From positions 1 through 42,062 of the IMG/VR virus record IMGVR_UViG_3300025645_000149: 42,062 nt of DNA, one strand, 5' to 3'. The stretch comes from a virus. Of the stretch, positions 6,369 through 12,313 are shown piece after piece. A program made the position numbers and the translations under genes. Each line of letters begins with the position of its first letter. Positions within the stretch are counted from its first letter, which is position 1. The notes under the pieces were generated by a model. The model was not told the DNA's origin. It was given only the letters and a program-made list of their open reading frames with translations, and did not search any database.

Positions 6369-6714
6369 TAATTACAGCCCTCGGGTTTTCTTTGTCAACC
6401 CCGCCCCAGATGATGTGTTTTTCTTTGACCTGCCTGTCGTTCTTGTATATTAGTCCTTGCATACAGTCCAATATCAATGACTCGTCCAGATCAGGTCTGC
6501 GACTAGCATAATATATCGTGATTTTTACCGCTACATCTTTTTCGTAAAGCGGGTCAATTTTTTGGCACTGCTTTATAAAAGACTTGACATAATCCAACGC
6601 CTTCTGGGATTTGATGAACAGCGGGCGCCCCGTCTTACTCTTAACTAGTCTACGACTGTTAGCCTTACTGCACGGCTCACCCTGTATCGTTATATTCAAT
6701 ATATCGTTTGACAT
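6328..6714 (-). CDS. rusA: RusA-like Holliday junction resolvase (128 aa)
   Basis: The fold-defining signature of the RusA family (PF05866) is clear: residues 73-96 contain RPDLDESLILDCMQGLIYKNDRQV, giving candidate metal ligands Asp75, Asp77 and Asp93. The N-terminal GEPCSKANSRR matches the family's first strand and basic loop. The enzyme would cut four-way recombination or replication intermediates before packaging. The lysine that follows the DxD by four residues in E. coli RusA (Lys76) is Ile81 here, so activity or mechanism may differ. It is the first gene of the leftward operon, divergent from the recombination block on the plus strand. Confidence 0.88.
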   Translation of the reverse strand: MSNDILNITIQGEPCSKANSRRLVKSKTGRPLFIKSQKALDYVKSFIKQCQKIDPLYEKDVAVKITIYYASRRPDLDESLILDCMQGLIYKNDRQVKEKHIIWGGVDKENPRAVISVWNLQDGLYQGN

Positions 6715-6799
6715 TGCCCCTCTACCGTTATTAACTTATCGACAACCCTGCGCTTGCTGACGCAATGAAGGCGCGTTGAGCAAGCTAGCCAGTCGGTTA

Positions 6800-6828
6800 G
6801 TGCCGCCCCGATGGGTTGAATGCGGCAC
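6800..6828. promoter_or_regulatory. Hairpin in the divergent promoter gap
   Basis: GTGCCGC (6800-6806) and GCGGCAC (6822-6828) form a perfect seven-base inverted repeat around a 15-base spacer. It lies in the gap between the leftward resolvase gene and the rightward recombination operon, 25 bases before the first candidate rightward start. There is no T tract. It could be an operator or a 5' leader hairpin. No convincing -35/-10 pair was found on either strand of the gap. Confidence 0.45.
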
Positions 6829-6852
6829 AACATTATCAACCGGAGAGCACCC

Positions 6853-7083
6853 ATGAGCAAGATGGGCCGACATGTTTATCGCATACAGGAACAAGAGGAA
6901 CGTGAGCTTTATGACAATCACGATAGAGAAGAATGTACCGATGCCGCAACGCACCCGCTTGCCAGAGCTACCCTTTGGCGCGATGGAGGTAGGAGACTCG
7001 TTCCTCGTACCCCTGTTGACGCAAGACTCCCAAAGCGTGGCTTCACTGCGCCAGAGGGTGTCGAGATTCCAGAGGGCGCATGA
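6853..7083 (+). CDS. Possible leader ORF overlapping the next gene (76 aa)
   Basis: ATG 6853 has a well spaced CCGGAGAG ribosome site, better than that of the following gene, and opens a 76-codon frame starting MSKMGRHVYRIQEQEERE. However, three quarters of it overlaps the gene at 6911-7144 in another frame. The first ~20 residues look protein-like, the rest is Arg/Pro-rich as expected of an off-frame read. It may be a short leader whose translation delivers ribosomes to 6911, or a genuine overlapping gene. Confidence 0.35.
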   Translation: MSKMGRHVYRIQEQEERELYDNHDREECTDAATHPLARATLWRDGGRRLVPRTPVDARLPKRGFTAPEGVEIPEGA

Positions 7084-7144
7084 ACCCAAGAAGTTTAGCA
7101 CCGTCAAGTCTGAAGGTGGCATGAGGGTATTCCGAGTCGCATGA
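6911..7144 (+). CDS. Unknown protein opening the recombination operon (77 aa)
   Basis: I place the start at ATG 6911 (MTITIEKNVPMPQ) because the family-like body begins there; an in-frame ATG at 6872 would add 13 residues. The motif order LPFGAMEVGDSFLVPL, then SLRQRVSRFQ, then STVKSEGGMRVFRVA recurs in small phage proteins encoded near recombination genes; the VxxRVxxFxRxH block may be nucleic-acid binding. Function is not known. The TGA stop overlaps the ATG of the nuclease gene, showing translational coupling. Confidence 0.8.
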   Translation: MTITIEKNVPMPQRTRLPELPFGAMEVGDSFLVPLLTQDSQSVASLRQRVSRFQRAHEPKKFSTVKSEGGMRVFRVA

Positions 7145-8013
7145 TTATCACGAACCAAACTAACCTGCCTGAGCCTGTATTTCTGTCACTGACTCATAGC
7201 GACTACACAAAGGGCGAAAGTAATCGGTCTGTCACCCAGCTAATCGACTCTCCGCGTGTACGCATCCTGCGTAAAGAGCACGAAGAGCAGATCATGGAGG
7301 ACGCCGCCGATATGGTTTGGTCTGTGCTGGGTACTGCGGTGCACAAGATGTTTGAACAGCACGATGCTGACGGGCACATATCTGAAGAGCGATTGTATGC
7401 TGAGGTGGACAACTGGATTATCAGTGGCGCTATCGACATACAGCGAGCAGAGGATGATGGTTCTGTCACGGTGCTGGACTACAAGTGCACATCAGTCTGG
7501 TCTGTTGTACACGGCAAGCCTGAGTGGGAGAAACAACTTAACTTCTACGCATGGCTTGTCGAGCACTGCAAAGAGGTAGAGGTAAAGTCCCTACAAATTG
7601 TGGCGGTATTACGCGACTGGCAACGCACCAAGGCAACGCTGGAATCCAACTATCCCGAGGCGCCGATCACCGTGGTGGACGTGCCTTTGTGGAGTCAGGA
7701 TGAGAGGGATGCCTATGTCCGTGGGCGTGTACAGCTACATCAGAACGCCGAGTTTGACCGACTGACTGGCGGCACCCTGCCTCTGTGTAGCGATCAGGAG
7801 CGATGGAAGAAGCTAGATTCTTACGCCGTGATGTCTGGCAAAAACAAACGAGCAACCCGAGTCTTTGATTCAGAGTCCGGGGCCAAGTCGTTTATTGCTG
7901 ACAAGTCAGACCCTAAGTTTCACATCGAGCACCGTGCTGGCAAGTGCACTCGGTGCGTGGACAACTACTGCAAGGTCGCGCAATTCTGTGACCAGTATCA
8001 GGAGGAAGCGTGA
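7141..8013 (+). CDS. Cas4/RecB-like PD-(D/E)XK nuclease (290 aa)
   Basis: The exonuclease core is recognisable: GTAVHKMFE (His68), GAIDIQRAED (Asp99), VLDYKCTS (Asp113, Lys115) and EKQLNFYAWLV (Gln132) match the RecB-family motifs H, D, D/E-x-K and QxxxY. Four cysteines at the C-terminus (Cys269, 272, 277, 283) could hold an iron-sulfur cluster or zinc, as in Cas4 and AddB relatives. The likely role is processing double-strand ends to single-stranded DNA for the annealing protein encoded three genes later. The start is an ATGA overlap with the upstream gene. Confidence 0.88.
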   Translation: MIITNQTNLPEPVFLSLTHSDYTKGESNRSVTQLIDSPRVRILRKEHEEQIMEDAADMVWSVLGTAVHKMFEQHDADGHISEERLYAEVDNWIISGAIDIQRAEDDGSVTVLDYKCTSVWSVVHGKPEWEKQLNFYAWLVEHCKEVEVKSLQIVAVLRDWQRTKATLESNYPEAPITVVDVPLWSQDERDAYVRGRVQLHQNAEFDRLTGGTLPLCSDQERWKKLDSYAVMSGKNKRATRVFDSESGAKSFIADKSDPKFHIEHRAGKCTRCVDNYCKVAQFCDQYQEEA

Positions 8014-8237
8014 ACCCACTTGGAACTGACCCCGACTTCTACCGTAAGGTGGTGGGCATGATGCAGGCAACAAGGAACTGTCTGAGAATAACAATCAGCG
8101 GTAACACGCTGTCGTTTTGGTTGAGCGGTAAGCACATTGGCGATATGAATGGCGCTGACTTCTACAAGATGACGGCAAACGAAGTGTGGAAACAACTAGG
8201 AGTAAGTGATGAACACAAAAAAAACTGGCTCATCTGA
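8010..8237 (+). CDS. Small protein of unknown function (75 aa)
   Basis: The start overlaps the nuclease stop (ATGxxx at 8010-8013) after an AGGAGG site. The product begins MNPLGTDPDFYRKVVGMMQA and ends with an FYKMTANEVWKQLG helix. No domain is recognised. It sits between nuclease and annealing protein, so a recombination accessory role is conceivable but unproven. Confidence 0.75.
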   Translation: MNPLGTDPDFYRKVVGMMQATRNCLRITISGNTLSFWLSGKHIGDMNGADFYKMTANEVWKQLGVSDEHKKNWLI

Positions 8238-8559
8238 TGAGTTTTTTATTGGTGTAATTAAGCAGGTGCACAACGGGCCTGTGCGGGTGGTGTCTATGGC
8301 GGCATCCGATATCGAAGAGGCGAGTGAAAAATGTAATCAGCTTTGCTATCAACTGACGCCCGACGCAGGGCAGGTTGAGAGGGAGAAGGATATTGATCCT
8401 AACTATCGGTGGTTCACTCTCACCGTCGTCAACGTGGATGACATCCGCACCGTCGAAGGTTTGAGCGTTTCGATGAAGGTTGTGCATGACAACAAGTATG
8501 GCAATCAGCCTCCTCCGGAGTTAAAGCTGGCCACGAATACAACAAGAGGTGAAGCATGA
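8209..8559 (+). CDS. Unknown protein (116 aa)
   Basis: ATG 8209 is chosen over the adjacent GTG 8206 because TAGGAG at 8196-8201 is then better spaced. The protein has an N-terminal basic stretch, a VVSMAASDIEEASEKCNQL helix and a β-rich centre (YRWFTLTVVNVDD). It overlaps the preceding gene by 29 bases and the following one by four. Function unknown. Confidence 0.75.
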   Translation: MNTKKTGSSDEFFIGVIKQVHNGPVRVVSMAASDIEEASEKCNQLCYQLTPDAGQVEREKDIDPNYRWFTLTVVNVDDIRTVEGLSVSMKVVHDNKYGNQPPPELKLATNTTRGEA

Positions 8560-9287
8560 GCGCGAAGCACACATACAAGGCAGTGTGGGAAACGCTATCG
8601 AAGGTTGACTGCAATGACCACAAGCAGAGCAAGGGAGGTCTAAGTTACCTGTCTTGGGCATGGGCATGGGGCATTCTCATGGAGAACTACCCTGATGCTA
8701 CCTATGAGTTTTTCAACGAGTGCCGTGATGAAATGGGCCACGTCGAGGTGTGGTGTCGAGTCCGGATCGGAGAGCTTGAGCGCACCATGTGGTTGCCAGT
8801 CATGGACTACAAAAACAACGCGATGAAGAATCCCGACCTGCGGAAGATATCCGATACTAGAATGCGGTGCCTGACTAAGTGTATCGGCATGTTTGGGCTG
8901 GGCCACTACATTTACGCTGGCGAGGATCTTCCGAGTGGGCCTGACGAGCCTGAGCAAAAGCCGGCGCCCAAAGCGGAAGCAAAGCCTGCACCCAAGAAGC
9001 CGGCGGAGAAGAAGACCGCGCCGTCTGCTCCAAGCAAGTCAGAGGCAACCCCATCCGCCGGAGCATCACCCTCGGTCGGAAGCGCAGAAGAGGCGGCAAA
9101 CGCAGTGACATTCTTGATGAGCACAGTCGATCAGTTTGCGTCCGATTCTATTCAGTCGCTCAAAGAGTTTTATGGCAACAACAAGTCAGTCATTGATCTG
9201 CTGGATAGCCAGTACCCAGAGCAATACGCTAAGTTGAAAGATCACCTTAGTGCACTCAAGGCCAAACTACAGGAGGAAGCGGCATGA
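8556..9287 (+). CDS. Sak/DUF1071 single-strand annealing protein (243 aa)
   Basis: The N-terminal ~130 residues match the PF06378 (DUF1071, Sak-type, Rad52-like) family: YKAVWETLSKVDCNDH, GGLSYLSWAWAWGIL, a TMWLPVMDYKNNAM strand and MRCLTKCIGMFGLGHYIYAGEDLP. These proteins coat and anneal complementary single strands. Residues about 140-175 form a Lys/Pro/Ala-rich flexible linker, followed by a C-terminal helical domain of about 65 residues. Neighbours (nuclease, SSB-like protein, HNH, NinB-like) complete a phage recombination set. The SYLSWAWAW signature is diagnostic. Confidence 0.92.
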   Translation: MSAKHTYKAVWETLSKVDCNDHKQSKGGLSYLSWAWAWGILMENYPDATYEFFNECRDEMGHVEVWCRVRIGELERTMWLPVMDYKNNAMKNPDLRKISDTRMRCLTKCIGMFGLGHYIYAGEDLPSGPDEPEQKPAPKAEAKPAPKKPAEKKTAPSAPSKSEATPSAGASPSVGSAEEAANAVTFLMSTVDQFASDSIQSLKEFYGNNKSVIDLLDSQYPEQYAKLKDHLSALKAKLQEEAA

Positions 9288-9619
9288 GTAACGATAAGTA
9301 CCCCAAGACAGAGGGCGGTCTGTATACCAACCAGTACAAGAAGGCTAACAACCACCCAGACTGGACGGGCAACGTGAAGATTTCGTCTGCCCAGATCAAG
9401 AACATCATTGCGATGGGTAAGGCGGGGCTTGAGCCGAAGATGAAGCTGGCGGCGTGGAATCGGAAAAGCAAGGAAGATGGGAAGGAGTATTTCTACATCA
9501 CAGCCGAAGCCGCGTTCGACGAGTCAAAGGTTTCTGCACCGCCCACTGAGCCTGACTACTCAGCAGTAGTGTCAGAGCCTGAACCAATCGCTACACCGGA
9601 AGATGACTGGCCGTTCTAA
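9284..9619 (+). CDS. SSB-like protein with acidic DDWPF tail (111 aa)
   Basis: The small basic core (residues 1-78) contains strand-like segments WTGNVKISS, KMKLAAWNRKS and KEYFYITAEAAF consistent with a minimal OB-like fold. The last 30 residues are Pro/Glu/Asp-rich and end in EDDWPF, closely resembling the acidic tip (DDxPF) of bacterial and T7-type single-strand binding proteins that recruits partner enzymes. Position directly after the annealing protein (ATGA overlap) fits a single-strand binding role. The call is by tail and context rather than by full-length homology. Confidence 0.8.
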   Translation: MSNDKYPKTEGGLYTNQYKKANNHPDWTGNVKISSAQIKNIIAMGKAGLEPKMKLAAWNRKSKEDGKEYFYITAEAAFDESKVSAPPTEPDYSAVVSEPEPIATPEDDWPF

Positions 9620-9939
9620 TGATTAGAAGCAAGCCCATGTTGGCCGGCGCAAAAGATCAGTCATGTGTGAACTGCGGTGTCTGCGATGGCACCGTGGTCG
9701 CCGCGCACTACACGGGCTTACGAAGTCATCTTCTTGGTAAAGGGAAGGGCATCAAGTCTCACGATCTAATGGTTGCTGACCTGTGTTTTAAGTGTCATCA
9801 CGCGTTTGACGTGGACTATGACGGCTCTAACTTTGAGAAAAAGATAGACCTTAGCGAGCAGTTTCTTTACTTGATTGCGCGGACGCTGTTGCGCCGCGTA
9901 GAGCAAGGCATTATTACCGTCAAGGGATATAAACCATGA
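9619..9939 (+). CDS. YbcO/DUF1364-like HNH nuclease (106 aa)
   Basis: The sequence has the YbcO (PF07102) signature: Cys16 and Cys19 (SCVNCGVCDG), VVAAHYTGLRS, GKGIKSHD, and LCFKCHHAFD. The two Cys pairs would bind structural zinc, with AAHY and the HH pair forming the ββα-metal nuclease site. YbcO-type proteins are small phage-encoded nucleases found near ninB, rusA and similar recombination genes, as here. ATG 9619 immediately overlaps the preceding stop. Confidence 0.88.
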   Translation: MIRSKPMLAGAKDQSCVNCGVCDGTVVAAHYTGLRSHLLGKGKGIKSHDLMVADLCFKCHHAFDVDYDGSNFEKKIDLSEQFLYLIARTLLRRVEQGIITVKGYKP

Positions 9940-10157
9940 GCTACTTAAATCCAATCGCCAATTTAGAAAAACACCGCACAAGGCAGAGGGCGATCAAGGC
10001 TATGTGCGCCGCCTGTATGGGCTGTACTAAAGATCATATTGAGCAGGGGTTCCGTGAGTGCGTTCGTAACTGCACATCAGTGAACTGCCCGCTCCACTTC
10101 TATAGACCCTATCAAGTTAAGGAGAGTGAAAATGCTGATTCCAATTCCACGCGCTAA
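9936..10157 (+). CDS. Cys-rich zinc-binding protein (73 aa)
   Basis: Residues 20-56 contain AMCAACMGCTKDH, FRECVRNCTSVNCPLHFYRPYQ: six to seven cysteines in CxxCxxC and CxxxC-x4-C spacing, typical of a small zinc-binding module. Such proteins are common beside ninB/YbcO genes in phages but have no assigned activity. The start overlaps the HNH gene stop by four bases, and the end overlaps the NinB-like gene by 26 bases. Confidence 0.8.
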   Translation: MSYLNPIANLEKHRTRQRAIKAMCAACMGCTKDHIEQGFRECVRNCTSVNCPLHFYRPYQVKESENADSNSTR

Positions 10158-10557
10158 ATCCATAGAGCTACTCAACACGTTTCAGTATTTATCGTCCGCG
10201 TTTCCGGAGAAGCTCACGGAGCTTGTCGATGTAAACAAGAAGGCGGCAGAGGGCGTGGTCATTGAGATCAAGCCCATGCGAGCAGGCAGGACTAGGCCGC
10301 AGGAGAACTACTACCGTAAGTGGTGTGCGGAGTTTGGGCGATTCTGTGGCATGACGCCTGATGAGACGCACGAAGAGATGCTGTGCCAGTGCTACGGCTC
10401 AACAGAACACGCCACCAAGTTTGGCATTCGTCGGCGCCCAGCAAAGCGAAGCACTGACGCAGACAAGCACGATTACTCTGAACTTATTGAGACATTGTGC
10501 CGCATAGCCGCCGAGGTTGGCTTCTATGTGCCTCCAGCAGAGGAGGGCAGGACATGA
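10132..10557 (+). CDS. NinB-like recombination protein (141 aa)
   Basis: The core motif RTRPQENYYRKWCAEFG matches the NinB (PF05772) pattern in which an Arg/Gln-rich loop precedes a long helix, and the C-terminal YSELIETLCRIAAEVGFYVP matches its second helix. Lambda NinB is a recombination mediator (Orf) that helps annealing proteins displace SSB. I set the start at ATG 10132 with AAGGAGAG upstream, not an in-frame GTG six bases earlier. Context with Sak-like and SSB-like genes supports the role. Confidence 0.75.
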   Translation: MLIPIPRAKSIELLNTFQYLSSAFPEKLTELVDVNKKAAEGVVIEIKPMRAGRTRPQENYYRKWCAEFGRFCGMTPDETHEEMLCQCYGSTEHATKFGIRRRPAKRSTDADKHDYSELIETLCRIAAEVGFYVPPAEEGRT

Positions 10558-10775
10558 GTAGTATCAAGCTGACGCTGGAGGGGGACGCCTATCGTGATCT
10601 AGTGGTATCTGTGGATGCGTTTATTGATGACACGGCAAACAGGCTGGAAGATATAGAGGCTACTGTCGATGACATTCATCGGATGATGCTGGAGCAACAG
10701 GCTGACTTGTCGCTGGTGATGAAGAAGGTGGGTGCCGTAGGGATTCTTGCGGCGGGAGGGTCTAGTGAAAAATAG
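10554..10775 (+). CDS. Small coiled-coil-like protein (73 aa)
   Basis: ATG 10554 (ATGA overlap, GGAGGG site) is preferred to the longer frame opening at 10497. The acidic helix VDAFIDDTANRLEDIEATVDDIH has heptad-like spacing. The C-terminus ends in a Gly/Ala-rich segment that could insert in a membrane. Function unknown. Confidence 0.7.
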   Translation: MSSIKLTLEGDAYRDLVVSVDAFIDDTANRLEDIEATVDDIHRMMLEQQADLSLVMKKVGAVGILAAGGSSEK

Positions 10776-10872
10776 ACTATCTAATCTAGGTGAGCATTGG
10801 CTGGCGTTTTCTGTGGTCGTGGCTGTCTCGCTGACCTTTTTGCTGTTTGAGCTAGCGGATAACCTAAGCTAG
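10765..10872 (+). CDS. 35-residue membrane peptide
   Basis: GTG 10765 is preceded by GGGAGGG (10754-10760) and encodes 35 residues; positions about 13-29 (LAFSVVVAVSLTFLLFEL) form one membrane helix. It overlaps the previous gene by 11 bases and its stop overlaps, head-on, the stop of the first leftward late-block gene by four bases. Small single-TM peptides at operon ends are common in phages. Role unknown. Confidence 0.55.
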   Translation: MKNRLSNLGEHWLAFSVVVAVSLTFLLFELADNLS

Positions 10873-11147
10873 TGGAGGGTCTCGTCACCATCCTCGTAGG
10901 GCGCCATCTCATATAAACAAGCCATGTGAACTGCCGCCGCCATCATGCCGACACTCTCGGCGGTGGCGCTGGTGGTGCACTCAAAGGTCACATCCCCGTC
11001 CTTGGTTCTGTACATCAACACGACACAGGACAACTCATCCGCAAGACCAGTTTCTTCGTCTGTGATTGACTCGACAAAGCCCTCCAGCATATCGCTGACT
11101 TCTTCCCAGACTGAGGGCTTTTTGGTAAGCGTTACAATCTTACTCAT
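10869..11147 (-). CDS. Last gene of the late block, unknown (92 aa)
   Basis: A soluble 92-residue protein with an acidic C-terminus (YEMAPYEDGDETLH). The LSCVVLMYRTKDGDVTFECTT segment gives consecutive β-strands, and VGMMAAAVHMACLYEM a helix. Similar small β-β-α proteins are present in many phages without assigned role. Its ATG overlaps the end of the phosphoesterase gene by eight bases, and its stop overlaps the convergent gene. Confidence 0.75.
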   Translation of the reverse strand: MSKIVTLTKKPSVWEEVSDMLEGFVESITDEETGLADELSCVVLMYRTKDGDVTFECTTSATAESVGMMAAAVHMACLYEMAPYEDGDETLH

Positions 11148-12294
11148 TCCGTGGCCTCACTGTGACGCGGTGAACTTCTCCATCTAACTTGTCGTAAGTA
11201 ATAACCTTGGCCCCACGCTGGCTAACATACCCGTGGGAACTGCTGTAATTATCTCGGGCCGCGAGGGTCGGGTGCTGTTCAATCGTGGCCCCCGCGTCAT
11301 CTAGAACTCGCTCATGGTGGAGGTGCCCGCAGTGGATATACGCATGCTTGCAGGAACCCCAGATTTTTCTAAACCGAGGCTCTGACGCGAACAGCTTTTG
11401 TAGCTGTGGCATTCTCATCTTATGCCCGTGATGGAAGCCCAGCATGATTTCGCCGTGCTTATAGGCATAGTAAGGGAACTCGTTGTCGATAACCTCGACC
11501 CGAGGCTCATCCTCAAAGCGATGCTTGATGAACTTCCGCATCCACACACTGGACGCCAGATCGTGGTTGCCCTCAGCCTGCACCACAATTACCTTGCCGA
11601 ACTTCTTCAGCATCATCTGAACTGCTTCGGTCATTACGCTGATGCTAAGCTCAACAAGTTTTGAGTAGCGGTCGTCCCCGGTAAGGTGGTGCCCGGAGGT
11701 CGGCGTAACCTGAACAAGTCCGTCCCAGTGGAGGAAGTCGCCCAACTGATTGAGAATCCCTGTGCCGGACTTCGGGCTTGCTGATATCATGTCGTGAATA
11801 GCGTTCATAAATACGTCGCGAGCTATCTTCACGTCCCAATCGTCGCCATCTGAATCTTTCCACGCCTTCATTCCAAGGTGGAAGTCAGTGATGGTCAGGA
11901 GAGATGCTAGGTTTTCATCTGACTGAGCGGGTGACTTGACGGGCTTAAACTTGGGCAGGGCAGTGGCGGCTTTCTCTACCGCGTCGAGCAGAGCCTGCGC
12001 TCGTTGTTGCTCGTCTGTCGCGGACTTAACCCATTGCGCGACGGGGTTGCCTTCATCGTTGTAGAAAGTGGATACACCCTTTACCTTGTAGCCTTTTGGC
12101 ACCACATGATTCATGTCGTGCTCTGGGCTGTAACCCCTCTTGGCGGCGTTCGTCCTTAGTCGCTCAATGGAGCGGTACACATTACGCTCTGTAATGCCAA
12201 GGTCTTTAGCTATTTTCGCCTTAGTTAAACCCCTGTCCAGCAAGGTTGCTACTGCTAGCTGGCTTTCACTTTCCGCAAACTGTGCATACTGCAT
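11140..12294 (-). CDS. HTH-metallophosphoesterase (384 aa)
   Basis: Residues about 10-50 form a helix-turn-helix (LLDRGLTKAKIAKDLGITERNVYRSIERLR). The calcineurin-like phosphoesterase core starts near 135 with all five metal blocks: TDFHLG, LGDFLHWDG (near 187), EGNHD (near 243), HHGH (near 290) and HCGHLHHE (near 324). Such enzymes hydrolyse phosphodiesters or phosphomonoesters with two metal ions. The fusion to an HTH suggests action on DNA or a regulatory role. It follows the giant polyvalent gene after 19 bases. Confidence 0.9.
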   Translation of the reverse strand: MQYAQFAESESQLAVATLLDRGLTKAKIAKDLGITERNVYRSIERLRTNAAKRGYSPEHDMNHVVPKGYKVKGVSTFYNDEGNPVAQWVKSATDEQQRAQALLDAVEKAATALPKFKPVKSPAQSDENLASLLTITDFHLGMKAWKDSDGDDWDVKIARDVFMNAIHDMISASPKSGTGILNQLGDFLHWDGLVQVTPTSGHHLTGDDRYSKLVELSISVMTEAVQMMLKKFGKVIVVQAEGNHDLASSVWMRKFIKHRFEDEPRVEVIDNEFPYYAYKHGEIMLGFHHGHKMRMPQLQKLFASEPRFRKIWGSCKHAYIHCGHLHHERVLDDAGATIEQHPTLAARDNYSSSHGYVSQRGAKVITYDKLDGEVHRVTVRPRNE

Positions 12295-12313
12295 CCCATG
12301 CCCCGCTAGAATG

